64,000 bases of DNA from Neoceratodus forsteri. Its lineage: Eukaryota; Chordata; Ceratodontiformes; Ceratodontidae. The stretch is taken from contig CM057451.1 in the NCBI GenBank assembly GCA_016271365.2, positions 373,463,501 through 373,527,500 of the forward strand, given 5' to 3'. The notes beneath the pieces are model-generated. The model was not told the DNA's origin. It ran no database searches and saw nothing but the letters and a program-made list of their open reading frames with translations. Every line of letters starts with the position of its first letter. Position 1 is the first letter of the stretch. Made by a program: the position numbers and the translations under genes. Positions 22,094 to 33,780 of the stretch are shown piece after piece.

Positions 22094-22620
22094 AAAAAAT
22101 TATTCAGTATTGTAATGTTGTTTATTCTTAAGGGATCCCCCACTATATTTACACTTTAATAAATGCAGTCATCTTGGCCGGGAGTGACACCCGGAGATAG
22201 AAATTATATGTATCCACGATCCACTCCGGCCTGCTTAGATCTGATTCCAAGCCAGAGTGGAGCAGCTCCTAGTAAAAGTATCTAAATAACTACCTAAAAA
22301 TTCTGAATTTTTTAAAGAAATTTTAAAAAAGAGCCAACAATTTGAAATCAGACTTAAGGGAAAAAAGTCATATAAACCATAACAAAGTTACAATAAGAAC
22401 TGCAACAGTAATGCTCAAGCAACCGCTACTGAAAAATAACTTATTCTTGTATGAACCTCATTCAGGCTCTGGAAGGGGAGGCAGGGTAGGGAGTGCAAAC
22501 ATAGTGAGGGATCCCTTAAGAAGCAACATTACTGTGGTAATTTTTTTCTTCCAGCACCACAAATCCCTCACTTAATGTTTATACTTTATGCAGGCTCAGT
22601 AGCAATACCTTAAGAGGCTA
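22094..22620. repeat. DIRS-b left ITR and ICR (copy B2)
   Basis: The left end TTATTCAGTATTGTAATGTT (from ~22099), with TTCTTAAGGGATCC, is mirrored at 22505-22545 as AGTGAGGGATCCCTTAAGAA followed by GTAATTTTTTT. The second ICR half, CTTCCAGCACCACAAATCCC (22548 onward), should complement the right end. Confidence 0.75.
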
Positions 22621-22634
22621 GATCCAGAACCTAG

Positions 22635-23600
22635 TTAGAAAAAAAGGTTCTGCAAGACAGCAGTTCCAAAGCTGGCAACTCTTCTGGACTGTATGTCTAA
22701 ACAGTAGTGCTTTGTGATGGTGTGTACTGTTTTCCAGGCAGCTGCTTTGCAAATGTCTAACAACGGTATGCTCCTTGAAGATGCCACAGAGGCAGAGGTA
22801 CCCTTTGTGAAGTGTGCCCTTAAGCCTCTTGGTGTCATTTTCCTAGCTTTTTCATAGTAGAAATGAATCCAAGAGACTATCCAGCGATAGAGAGCAATCT
22901 TTGTAGCTAGTTTGCCTTCGACAACCTCACCACAGGTAACAAAACCCTGGGTGCTGTGAGACTACATGTTTTGTCCCGTCCGTGTAGACAGTCAGGACTC
23001 ACTTTAGGTCCAGGCTATGCAATTTTTTCTCACCTGGACTGGAATGCTCTGGATAGAGTACAGGGAGGGTCACTGACTGGTTAAGGTGTAATTTAGATAC
23101 CACCTTGGGGACGACCTTTCTGTTGGTTCTAAGAACTGCTTTATTCCTGTGGGGAAAATAAGTAATTTGTCTCTGTGCAGAGGGGTTGCAGTTCACTTAC
23201 CCTCCTAGCAGAGGTCAATGCAACCAGAAATATGTTTTTCCATGTTACATACTTCAGGTCTGCAGTTTGCATAGGCTCTAAAGGAGCCTCCATAAGAATG
23301 GCAAAACCTATGTTGCAATCCCAGTATGGGACAGGATCCCTCTCTGGTGAGCATAAGCAGTTTAGGCCTTTAACAAACCTCTGAAAATGGGTTGAGAGTC
23401 CGAAGACTTTTCCTTGCAAGCTGATAAGCATGCTGATACTGATGCTAAGTGCAGCTTTAAAGATGAAGGCCATAGGCCTAACAACTATGGGTGTATCAGG
23501 TATTGCAGAATGATAGGCAGCCCTGGCTCTACTGGGTTTATTATTCTGGGGGCACATCAGTAAGAAAACCTTTTCCATTTAGAGGAATAAGCATTCTTGG
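22635..23600 (-). pseudogene. DIRS-b tyrosine recombinase (copy B2)
   Basis: The catalytic end at 22635-22838 has 'AHFTKGTSASVASS', where the H-x-x-R box reads H-F-T-K, so the Arg is replaced by Lys. It also has 'TVHTITKHYCLDIQSRR', which carries the Tyr nucleophile. The first catalytic Arg is in 'LVALTSARRVSELQPL' at 23141-23260. The middle part is at 22999-23196. The N-terminal core-binding segment above 23500 is poorly kept. Multiple frameshifts are present. Confidence 0.75.
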
Positions 23601-24465
23601 TAGCATGTTTACCTTCAGGACACCTGAGAGATTCAATCTAGAACATTCTAACTCAAGAACTATGCCCTCAGGCATAGCTTCCTGGGGTTCGGAAATGTTA
23701 CTCTGCCCTGGGACAAAGTCAACCGATTGTGACCGAGTGGCAGGCTGATTGGACTCTTGTCAGACAGGACCAGTAGCAGAGAGTACCAGACCAACCTAGC
23801 CCAGTCTAGGGCTATCATGATCACTGTTGTAGGTTCCCTCCTGAGTTTCACGAGTACTTTCTAAATGAGTGGAAATGGTGAAAAGGCATACAGAAAATTC
23901 CATGTCCAGTCCAGCACCAAAGTGTCCTCTGGGACTGTTCCTCCAGCTGGTGGGCAGCAGCAAAACTGTGGGAGCTATCAGTTCTCCCAATATTAAAAGC
24001 AGGTTTATGTATTGGGAGTGCCCCACCTTCTGAACACTGCAGCCAGTACCTGCTGGTGGCCCATTTGTGATTTCCCTGCCTGGTTCTGCTTAAGGAATCT
24101 GTCAAGACATTGTCTTTGCCTGGCAGATGCACTGCAAATATGTTTGCTTCTAAGGAATAAGCCAGGTCCCATCTCCTCATAGCCTCTGTACTGTTTTGAG
24201 GATCTTGTTCTTACCGGCTTGCTTATGTGGTACACTGTTTTGGTGGTGATTGTCCTGATTTGGACAGTCTGACCCTGTAGTCTGGAGGAGACAGACTGCA
24301 TAGTTTGGAGGAGACAAACTGCATTACTAGCAATACTGCTCTGATCTCTAGGAGGTTTATGCACTCTAGTGACTACTGTGGGCTCCATGTGCAACTCACT
24401 GTGAGGTCCTGCAGGTGGGTGCTCAACCCCAGGAGTGAGGCATCCATAGTAAGAATGCTTGTTGG
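23601..24465 (-). pseudogene. DIRS-b RNase H and pol linker (copy B2)
   Basis: Minus segments: 24005-24394 includes 'TVQIRTITTKTVYHISKPV'. 23848-24180 has 'RRWDLAYSLEANIFAVHLPG', then 'KDNVLTDSLSRTRQGNHKW', the DIRS RNase H end and its following spacer. The linker at 23660-23850 includes 'ALDWARLVWYSLLLVLSD', matching the LVAP-W-P-x-x-W-F segment of other copies. The reading frame is broken. The CR1 inserted at 24472 removes the upstream continuity. Confidence 0.65.
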
Positions 24466-24599
24466 TGATTTACAAACATATAAACATAGGAATTTTTCAG
24501 CAGAAATGGGCTACCTGGTCTATCAAGTTTGCTCGAGTGTGCAGCCAGCACCCTCACCTTCCCAATGACCCCCTCTCACCTTGTCCTATCCTCTTTTGA

Positions 24600-27380
24600 A
24601 ACTACCCACTGTCTTACAGGCTACCACCTCTTCTGATAGAGCATTCCATTCTGCCACGACCCTCTCCATGAAAAACGGTCTCCTCATTTCCATCCTAAAT
24701 CTCCCCCCCCCAATCTAAGGCCGTGCCCCCTTGTGTCCCTCCCCCTACTCAGCCGGAGTATTCCTTCAGTGCCTGCCTTGTTTATCCCCTTTACGTACTT
24801 AAAGGACTCAATCATATCCCCCCGGTTCCTTTTCTCCTCCAAGGAGTACATGTTCAACTCTCAGCCTCTCCTCGTATGGTCTGTTCTCCAATTCCTGGAT
24901 TATCCTTGTTGTCCTGTGTTGTACTCCTTCCAGTAATTTCACATCCCTCTTCAGATATGGGCACCAGAATTGCACACAGTACTCTAGGTGCGGCCTGACC
25001 AGTGCCCTGTAGAGAGGCAGGATCACCTCCCAGCTCCTGGAGGAGATCCCTCTCGCGATACAACCCAGCATCCTGTTGGATTTTGCTGCCGCCTTCCTAC
25101 ACTGCTCTGTATTGTTCATCTTCTCCATTACAACCACCCCTAGATCCTTCTCCTCCTCGGTGAAACCTAGCTGCACCCCTCCCAGCTGGTAGCCCCTTCC
25201 TGGGTTCTTTGCTCCAAAGTGCAGGACTTTGCACTTATTTGTACTGAAACCCAACTGCCACACTTCCGACCACTCCACCAGTTTGGTCACGTCATCCTGC
25301 AGCCCCTGCCAACCTGCTATATTGTCCACCACCACCCCCAATTTAGTATCGTCAGCGAACAGACTGATCTTATTCCTGACGCCATATGAGATGTCCGCTA
25401 TGAATATTCCAAACAGCACTGGCCCCAGTACTGATACCTGCGGCACCTTGTCACAGCCCTTGGAGATGAGAGTCCCCCCCCCACTACCCTCTGCTGTCTC
25501 CCCTGCAGCCAATTCTTAATCCATTTAGCCATCTTAGTCCCCACCCCCACGAATCTCAACTTCCCACCCAACCTCCCATGTGGCACCAAATCGAAGGCCT
25601 TACTGAAGTGCAAGTACATAACATCCACCGCATAACCCTTGTCCAATTCCCTCGTGACCCAGTCATAATACTGAACTAAGTTCATCTGGCAGGATTTTCC
25701 AGAGATAAATCCATGCTGGTGACTGTACTGGAGCCCACTGTTTTCCATAAAGGTCACCAGCCTTTCCTTAAGTATTGTCTCCATCAGCTTCCCCATGGTG
25801 GAAGTTAAGTTTACTGGCCTGTAATTACCTGGCTCATCCTTTGGTCCACTTTTATGGATGGGTACCACATGGGCCATCCTCCTGTCATGTGGTATGCACC
25901 CTGTGTCCAGGGAGGTACTGAATATTTCTGCCAGTGGTCCAGCCAGGATCTCGGCCATTTCCTTCAACACCCTGGGGCGTATGCCATCTGGTCCTGGTGC
26001 CTTATCCACCCTCAGAGCCCTTAACCCCTCCAATACCTTACCCTCAGTGATCACCCCATCCGTTACCCCCTCTCCCCCCTGCCCACCCCCTGTGGCAACT
26101 GCCCTCCTTTCTCCCTCGTGAATACAGAACAGGCCCGATCCACCCCTTTCTCTACCCACCCCCCATCCTTCCTGATCCTCACTATCTGGTCCTTGCAGCT
26201 CCTTCTCTCCCGTATGTATCTGAAGAAGTCCTTTTTCCCATCCCTGATGCCCTGCGCCAGCCTCAATTCCCTGGAGGACTTAGCTGCTCTGACTCCCCTG
26301 GTAACTTCCTTGGACCTCTTCACATATTCCTCCCTATCCTCCTCTTTCCCAGATTTCTTGTATTTCTTGAACGCTGCCTTTTTAGCCCTCACCATTTCTA
26401 AGACCCCTCTACTTAATCAGCTTGTTTTTTTTATCCCTTCCCTTTTTTGCTCTGCAATCTGGTACATGTGTCAGTAGCCCCCAATATCCCCAATTTGATT
26501 TTTTCCCCATTTCTGATTCGTATCCCAGTGCGGCTGTGTTCATTCCAGATGCCCCCTTAAGATTTCACCCATCCTACCAAAGTCAGCCTGTCTAAAGTCC
26601 ACCACCCTAGTCCCTGTACCAGCTGCTTCTCTGCAAATATTAAGTGTGAACCACACCAAGTGGTGGTCACTACCAGCCAGCGGGTCCTCCACACCCACCT
26701 TCCCTGCAGCCTTCCCCGTTGGCTAGAACTAGATCCAGTATATTCCGCAACCTAGTGGGCTCAGTGACCATCTGTGCCAGGAAGCAGTCCTGGAAGGCAT
26801 CCAGGAGTACTTGTTCCCTAGCACTCAAGGTGGCCGGGGTACTCCCAATCTACTCCTGGTAGACTGAAGTTCCCCACAATCACTGTGTTACCTTTCCCAC
26901 ACACCATCCTAATTTGCTCTGCCAGCTCCCTGTCCAGGTCTTCCCCTTGAGTCAGTGGCCTGTATACCACCCCCATCCTAAGAATCCCATTCCTTGTGTC
27001 CTGGAATTGCATCCACAAGGCCTCTGTCCTACCCTCCTCCCCCTCTTCCCTTGCACACTTTATCCCTTCCCTTAGGTACATCGGTACCCCTCCTCCTTTC
27101 CCTTTGCCCCATCCTTCCTGTAAATCCTATACCCCGGGATCATCAGGTCCCAGTCCTGGTACTGGTTGGCCCATGTTTATGTGATGGTAGCTATGTCCAC
27201 CATCTTCTCTGCTAACAGAGCCTGTAGTTCCGCTGTGCTGTTCCCCAGGCTCCTTGCATTTAAGAAGACAACCCTCCAAGTTGTTCCCTTACACTCCTTA
27301 CCCAATTCCCCACCCTTCTCAGCCCCACCCTTCGATCCCTCCCTGCTTCCAACCCAGTTTGGAAGGGGGGGGTAGGTTCC
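24600..27380 (-). pseudogene. CR1 ORF2: endonuclease and reverse transcriptase (copy C2)
   Basis: The endonuclease near 27250-26818 reads N-A-R-S-L-G-N, then 'VDIATIT' followed by a TAA where related copies have the catalytic Glu (V-T-E-T-W). It continues with 'MGVVYRPLTQGEDLD' and 'GNFSLPGVDW'. In the RT at 26395-24808, 'KAPGPDGIRPRVLKEM' and 'NYRPVNLTSTMGKLMETIL' are present. The first catalytic Asp is replaced in 'YLHFSKAFDLVPH' (expected D-F-S-K-A-F-D). The FADD motif is intact ('SLFADDTKLG'). The C-terminus has 'YRALVRPHLEYCVQFW'. Frameshifts lie near 25450, 26100 and 26800. Confidence 0.85.
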
Positions 27381-27439
27381 TTTGACTCCCCTCTCCAGAG
27401 AGCCTTCTCTTCAACAACCCACTCGCCACCCCCCCGCCT

Positions 27440-28165
27440 AGTTTAAACTGACCTTTATTTTTATGTATTCTTCTAACCTCTGTTTTAGCACCTCCTTCCC
27501 CTCCCTGCTCAAATGTAATCTGTCCGCTGAGTACAGATCCCTATTGTCCCAGATCCTGCCCTAGCCTCCCACTAACCTGTACCCCTCGGATCGACACCAA
27601 TTTCCCAGCCAACTGTTGAATTCATCTATCCTACCTTTCCCTGCCATAGTTGCCCTGGGCACTGGGAGTACCTCAGAGAAGGCCAATGAACTCCTTACCT
27701 CCTCACTTAACTTACCCAGTTCCATGTATTTCTCCCTAACCACCTCTACCGTTTCCCCTGCCAAGTTGTTTGTCCCCACGTGCACCACGACATATGGTTT
27801 ATGCCTTCCCTTCTTTGCACACTTGAGAATAACCTGTCCTCCCTTATCTGCCATCAACCCATGTACAGTCTCTACCCATATGCGACTATGTCGCTCCCCT
27901 TTACTCCGCCATCTGACCCCTTTTATTATGGAATCACCCAGCACTGGCACTTTCCCCCCTCGTTTCTCATCCCTTCCCCAAACTCTCTTTCCTTGTGCCT
28001 GCCCTGGTAGTCCACCCTGCCCTGCACATTTGCGTCCCTATCTGTACCCTCAACTCCACCCCCAGCCGCATCCCCAGTCCTGCCCCTTCCCCAACACTCT
28101 CTGTACCCGACTTGTCCTCCTTCCCACATGGAGCTCCCTCATCCTCAATGAAATCCCTACCCTTA
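27440..28165 (-). pseudogene. CR1 ORF1 with SGNH-hydrolase (esterase) domain (copy C2)
   Basis: 27561-27950 on minus begins 'VLGDSIIKGV' (the Gly-Asp-Ser block). It has 'VVVHVGTNNLAGETVEVV' (the G-x-N block) and 'FSEVLPVP', then 'WCRSEGYRLVGG'. Downstream, after a break at 27560, comes 'RDLYSADRLHLSREGK', the closing D-x-x-H-L block. CR1 and L2 ORF1 proteins commonly carry such an esterase, probably for membrane or lipid interaction of the RNP; its role is not proven. A second frame with Pro-rich sequence (27967-28165) is the N-terminal part. Confidence 0.75.
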
Positions 28166-28170
28166 GCCCC

Positions 28171-28389
28171 GATTTCTAAATAAAGGGAATGCCATCTCTG
28201 AGACTGTCTTTCTTTCTTCCACCACGCTAAAGATTCCACTAGTGCTTTTGTCACTGGCACTAGCTTTGAGAGTGGATCCCATCTTTGGGACCAGCTGTCC
28301 CTTAAGTGATACTAGGCATCTCTCATTTGGAACCTGGCCCATGGAACCGGCCGCAGTTAAGGATGCAGCCACGTGATCCAGTAAAAACA
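28171..28389 (-). pseudogene. DIRS-b RT fragment between two insertions (copy B2)
   Basis: This 219-bp stretch matches the DIRS-b copy at about 43255-43440 (CTTCTTTCTTCCACCACGCT; GGATCCCATCTTTGGGACCA). It connects the RNase H part at 24465 with the RT part at 33991 once the CR1 and DIRS-a insertions are removed. It shows both insertions hit the same older element about 200 bp apart. Confidence 0.7.
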
Positions 28390-28690
28390 GGTTACTCACC
28401 TGTAACAGTAATTCTAGGAGTGGTATGTGATCTTCATCTACACTTCTTGGCAGTGTCCTTTCCCCTTTAAGAGCTGCTGGAAAGTCTTCAAGCTGGCGCT
28501 TCCCACCCACCAGGGAGGTAACTCCCCTAGCACCACCACGTGACGCCAGTTCTTGCCCACTGGAAGCAGCACTGTGTGCCCCTGCTAGGGGAAGTTGAGT
28601 GGAACTGTGTGGATGATCATATAACCCTCCTAACTACTGTTACAGGTGAGTAACCTGTTTTTCTAGGGATGTGGATACAAAGTTCTATTC
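28390..28690. repeat. DIRS-a left ITR and ICR (copy A2)
   Basis: The arm 28391-28430 (GTTACTCACCTGTAACAGTA) is mirrored at 28615-28655 (ACTGTTACAGGTGAGTAAC). It is followed by 28656-28690 (TTTTTCTAGGGATGTGGATA), the complement of the right end at 33970-33990. Confidence 0.85.
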
Positions 28691-29800
28691 ACACTTCTTG
28701 GCAGACTCCTAGCAGTTCTCCGGGAGGAGGGAGGCAAGGCACACACCCCATACTTGGGAAATAAGGACTGGAGAACGAAGCCCACAAAACCAGCATCCTG
28801 GTGTAACTCAAGGTCGATGTGGTAGTGGGAAATGAAGGTGTGTGCTGACTTCCAGGTAGCAGCCCGACAGACTTCCTGAATGGGGACATCCCTGGAAGCA
28901 GCCACCGAGGCAGCGGTATGATGGGTGAAATAAGCCCTATGGGAGGCTCCCTACCTGCCAACCTACAGCAGAGGTCAATGCAGGATACAATCCTGCCAGG
29001 TGCGGCTTCAGCGTAGGTGACAAATAGGTGGCGAACCTCTCCCCGAACTCCAGCCGTGCATTCCTTAGAACAGGCTAGTGCTCACTGCAGGTCCAAAGTA
29101 TGGAGCCTGTGCTCAGCCTCAGAGGTGTAGCTGGTGAAGTACACCAGGAGATTAATTACCTGGTTAAGGTGGAAATCCAACACAACCTTCAGGAGGAACT
29201 TCTGGTTGCGGCGAAGGGCAACGTTGTCCCTGTGGAAGACCAGGTAAGGAAACTCCACCAAGAGCACCTGGAGTGTGCTGATCCTTCTGGCCGACATGAC
29301 AGCCACCAGGGATGTGGTCTTCTATGACAGGTGAGATATCTCACACCTGTGCACTGGTTCGAATGGCTTGCCCATGAGCTTTGTCAAGACCAGCAACAAA
29401 TCCCAAGCTGGTGGTGGTTCATGCATCAGAGGGGAAATGTGGTCAAGGCCTTTAAAAAAGCAGCAGATCACCTTCTCCTGTACCACTGACTGCTGATCTG
29501 CCTGCGCCTGGCAGGCAGAGATGGCTGCCAAGTGCACCTTAAGGGTCATCGACCTAAGGCCAGACTGAAAGAGGGACCAAACATAGTCAAGGATGCTAGC
29601 CACTGGACAGGACAAAAGGTCCAGCCCCTTGCCCTGGCACCAAATAGAGAACCTCTTCCATCTGAAAGCATAACACTTCCTGGTCGACTCCTTCAGAGAT
29701 GCCTCGACAACACTTAGGACATCTTTGGAGAGACCCAAAGCCTGGAACTCTAGCCGCTCAAGAACCAGGTTGTCAGGTGCAGGGATTAAAGGCCTGGGTG
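28663..29800 (-). pseudogene. DIRS-a tyrosine recombinase (copy A2)
   Basis: The C-terminus at 28663-28905 has 'ASRDVPIQEVCRAATWK' and 'SAHTFISHYHIDLE' with the Tyr nucleophile. The H-x-x-R box just upstream (about 28930) is lost: minus translation gives Y-F-T-H-H there. The first catalytic Arg lies in 'VMSARRISTLQVL' (29082-29306). The N-terminal part, 29322-29800, keeps 'SLKESTRKCYAFRWKRFS' and 'LGLSKDVLSVVEA'. Frameshifts lie near 28990 and 29310. Confidence 0.8.
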
Positions 29801-30640
29801 GAGTACCTTCCCCATATGGATTGAGAGCAGGTCCGGGTGTAGAGGAAGACACCTCAGGAGCCTGTCGTTTAGACAGAGGAGATGGGGGTACCTGAACTGG
29901 CGTGGCCAGTCCAGAGCCACCAAGATAACCTGTGCCTTTTCCCTCCTGGCCTTGAGCAGCACTTTGTGGATCAAAGAAAATGGAGGGAAGGCATAGAGGA
30001 GGTCTGGGGTCCATGGCCTCGCGAAGGCATCCCCCTGCAGCATTCCCTGTTAAGGGGACCGGCACACAACAGACTCAGCTTTGCATTCTCCCTGGTGGCA
30101 AACAGGTTCATCAGAGAGGTGCCCCACTGGCAGGAGAGACTATGCACTATCTCTGGATGAGAGACCACTTGTTAGATGCCTCACCAACCCAGCTGAAAGC
30201 ATCTGCCAGCTGGTTGGAGACACCGGTCACAAGGATGGCCAGGAGATTGACCTTCAAGCTGCGCAGGAGGGTCCAGGTGTGGAGAGCTTCCCTGCACAGT
30301 GGAAGGGAGTGCACGCCACCCTGCTTGTTGAGGTAGTACATGGTCGTGGTATTGTCTGTCTGTCTCGACCTGAACCACCTGACCTCTGAGATGAGGAGCA
30401 AAAGCGGTCAGTGCCAGCCGAACTGCCCTGAGCTTCAGCAGGTTGACGTGGAATCGGGTCTCCTCGGGGGTCCAGAGCCCGTGGACTCTGTGTTCCCCAG
30501 GTGGGCTTCCCAGCCCACGAGAGAGGCATCCATCATCAAGATGACTGTGTGCTCTGGGCAGACAAACTGGATACCTTCCTGCAGATGCTCTGAGACTAAC
30601 CACCAATGGAGTGCATCCCACATCCGCTGCGTCACAGTGA
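29801..30640 (-). pseudogene. DIRS-a RNase H and pol linker (copy A2)
   Basis: 30147-30401 reads 'DNTTTMYYLNKQGGVHSLPL' (RNase H Asp and following helix) and 'LADAFSWVGEASNKWSL'. 30181-30529 covers the upstream part in other frames ('LGEHRVHGLWTPEETRFHV'). The linker toward the recombinase, 29801-30060, is Pro-rich ('SKRQAPEVSSSTPGPALNP') and partly open. Confidence 0.65.
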
Positions 30641-31900
30641 CCAGCTGATCGAAGTCACCCCTGCGCTGGCCAGCTCCCACTGCAGGGCATGCATTCTCCA
30701 GTGAGCCCAATGGACCATGCTGGTGAAGGCCACCATGTATTCCAACAGATGCAGGAAATCCCATGCAGGGTGCACTTGCCCAACCCAAAATGATCGGGCA
30801 AAAGAGGCAAGAGCCTCCGCCCTGTCTGCTAGGAGCAGAGCCCTGGCTCTGCAAGAGTCAAGCTCTGCCCAGATGAAGTAGATCACCTGAGATGGCACAA
30901 GTTTCGATTTGGCCTCACTGACCAGGAGGCCAAGAACAAGCAGGTCTAGAGGGCCAGGTCCCTGGACCACTTCTCCTCCTGCCTGGAAGGACCTGCGATG
31001 AGCCAGTGGTCCAGGTATGGGTATATCCGGACTCCCTAACACCTCAGATGGGCAGCCACCACTGCTATGCATTTGGTGAAGACCCTGAGGATCAAGGACA
31101 GACCAAATGGCATGGCAGGAACTCGTAGAGGCTTCCCTCTGCTCGAAAGCAGAGGAACTGCCGGTGAGATGGATGAATCAGGACGTGGAAGAATGCATAC
31201 TGGAGATCCAGACAGAAAAATCACATGTTCTGCTCGAGAGATGGTATGATCTTGAATAGAGTTACCATCCTGAAGGTGTGGGACACGAGGAATTTGTTCG
31301 AGTCATGCAGATCTAAGATGGGGCATCAGTCCCCTGCCCATTTCAGTACCATGAAGTGCCTGGAGACAAACTCTGGTTGAGGAGGACTGTCCGGAACAGG
31401 AGCCACTACCTCCTTGCAAAGGAGTTGGGTAATGTCATCCCGAAGGGCAGACTGAATGCCGACTGACACCATGTCCTCCTGTGGGGCGCGGGTTCGGCTG
31501 GGAGGGTAAGCTTCAAATTCCCGAGGCAGACCTTGGCCGACCACCTTGAGTACCCACCTGTCCATGGTAACAGTGGACCAGGCGGAAAGGAAGTGGCAGA
31601 GCTGGCCCCTCATGGGAGGACCCAGGGGGTTCAGGATGGGAGAGGAGAGGGCACCCCCCCATCCCATCACTGGGGAGGCTTGGAAGTGGAGGAGGGCCAG
31701 CTGAGGGACCACGACCTCCAGGCTTCCTGACGACCGAGGCCACAGATTTGGGCCATGGGTGCCAGGCCTACTGCTGGCCAGCCTGGGTTGGACAGAGGTG
31801 GGCACAAAGGGCTTCTTCTTGGCAACTGCTGCAGCCATGGACTGGGTGCAAGAGTCCCCGAAGGTCCATGGCCGTTTGGAACTGTTGCTTCGCAATGGCG
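30641..31900 (-). pseudogene. DIRS-a reverse transcriptase (copy A2)
   Basis: 31326-31895 holds the RT entry: 'DDITQLLCKEVVAPVPD' and 'FVSRHFMVLKWAGD'. The palm near 31036-31150 has 'MPFGLSLILRVFTKCIAVV'. Around 31015-31040 the catalytic motif reads Y-L-D-H instead of Y-L-D-D. 30632-31010 carries the connection part ('LLVSEAKSKLVPSQVI'). Frameshifts separate the blocks. Confidence 0.75.
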
Positions 31901-33780
31901 TATCATTGATCCCAGAACTGCTTAACAGTGGTTTGCAGATCAGCAGGGAAGCACCTCATTCAGGTACCCCAAAAGGGCATGTGAGAAATGGGCCATCAAC
32001 AGGGCCAAACTCACTTGCCTAAGGCTAAGTGAAGAAGCAGCATACACTTTTTTCACCATATGGTCCAACTTCTTGGACTTTTTGTCGGGGGTCTGTCCAC
32101 ATCTCCGACATTGCCCGTGCACTGGAAAACAGAGTCGGCTATGAGCCCCTCAGCCGAGGGATGCTCCATGAATCCCGACTGGGATCAGGTAGGGACCGCA
32201 TACTCGCGGGCCATCCCAGCCGACTGACCAGGAAAAGATGCCAGATGCTGCCACAGCTCCAGGGTAGGACAGATAATGGCGTCCTGGACCAGGAAGGCCT
32301 CCATAGGGGAATCCCCCCGGTCGAGGGTCTCGTGTAAGTGGGTACCACTCCCGCTTTTGGATGGGCTCCAGCTTGAGACCCATCGACTCGATCAAGCGAA
32401 GCAGGCCCATGAAGGAAGTGGGACCCTGATCCGTAGACAAATTCCCCATCGACTCCACATCCAACAGCTAGGAATGGAGGGAGGACCCCTCAGAATATGA
32501 GGAATCATGGAAAAGAGGTCGCCCACCCAAGTCCCCACTCAACAGGCAAGGGCAGTCTGGGATGACTGTGACTAACAGCCAATGGGGCAACCCTTTGCCC
32601 AGCTGGTTGTCCTTAGTTGGAGGGCTGGTCGTCTGTTTGGGCAGCGGCTTCACCAGGATTGGGGGAAGAGGCTGGCGGGGGCCGAGCTGGGACCGAACAA
32701 ACCGGCTCATGCCAGGGTGGGGTCTGCTGGAGTGGCACCCAAGGGCCGGGGAAGCCGGAATTGGCTTAATCTGACTCAGGCAGAGCTACTGCCACATGAG
32801 ATCCTCTTAGCACTGACACAATTAGCGCCAGTGCTTCTCCTCACCAGAGGATGGCAAGGTATAGCGGTGGCGCTGCCTGCCCGAGCATCTGGAGTGCGAG
32901 AGTTGCGAACGACACAGGCTGCCTGAGTCCGGGCTTCTGGAGTGGGACCTCGACAGAGACTGCTGGGGGGGGGGGGGAGAAACTGGCAGCGGGTCTCAAA
33001 GGGGGCTGGTGAAGACCGAGCCCTCTCCAGGTCCTGAAGCTCTGGGTTGGACCAGAGTCCTAAACAAGGAGATACCAACCTCTTCGGTAGACAAAGTGTT
33101 GATTAGGTTGAAAAAATTCTCAGCCAGAATGTCGCCCTGAGTCTCAGCCAACTGGCCCGACGGGGAGACCGTGGAGCCGGCAGCCAAATCCAAAGCACCA
33201 AAGCCGAGTGCTCCAGTGAAGCATGGGAATCAGAGGCCCAGGGGCTCTCCCGATTGCGTGAACATCAGCGAGACCGCTTCTTGGTCTCTTTCTTCTTTTT
33301 CGGTTTCTGGGACTTAGTGCCCTTAGGACCCTGCCCAAGAGTGGGCAGAGACTGGCACAGGTACTTGAACGCTCCTGTGAAGGAAGTGCCCAAAGAGGGC
33401 AGCAAAAAGGCCGAAGCTGAAAAGGTCTGTGCTGAGGCCTGGGCTACAGCCTCCTTGAAAGCCGCAAGTTGCTTGGTGGACCCCACAGCCATAGAGATCA
33501 CACAAGCACCCTTCGAAAAAGTGGGTCCCTGTCGTCTGCACAGCCAAGGAGTACGCGGGCTTGGCGATCTTCCAGAGTTGCTGGTAAAAAAGAATGGCAC
33601 TGGGTGCAAGCCTGGATATCGTGCTCGTGGCCCAGGCAGTAGGCGCATGAGGTGTGTGGATCTGATTGCAACATAAGTTGCCAGTAACCACATTTCTGGA
33701 ACCCCGGAGCAGACTTTGCGTCATCCATTGTGGAGGTGAGAAGAAATTTGAAGACAAAGTATGTTTTTAATAGCAAAAAG
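31901..33780 (-). pseudogene. DIRS-a gag-like ORF1 (copy A2)
   Basis: The N-terminal knuckle at 33498-33776 reads 'DPHTSCAYCLGHEHDIQAC' with TQC following. The first CxxC is decayed to C-x-Y. The middle at 32150-32464 matches copy A ('STDQGPTSFMGLLRLIES'). The C-terminal part at 31940-32122 has 'KKVYAASSLSLRQVSLALL'. A 13-G run at 32965-32977 breaks the frame. RNA packaging is an inferred role. Confidence 0.65.

Larger units (their letters stand above)
24472..28170 (-). mobile_element. CR1-like LINE, near full length (copy C2)
   Basis: A 3.7-kb LINE on minus. ORF1 with an SGNH-esterase motif lies at the high-coordinate side, and ORF2 (endonuclease-RT) runs down to 24600. The 3' end is at 24472 with CCTATGTTTATATG. 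It interrupts the DIRS-b copy B2 between its RNase H and RT. The boundaries rest on resumption of DIRS-b similarity at about 28171. It is the best-preserved LINE in the window. Confidence 0.8.
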
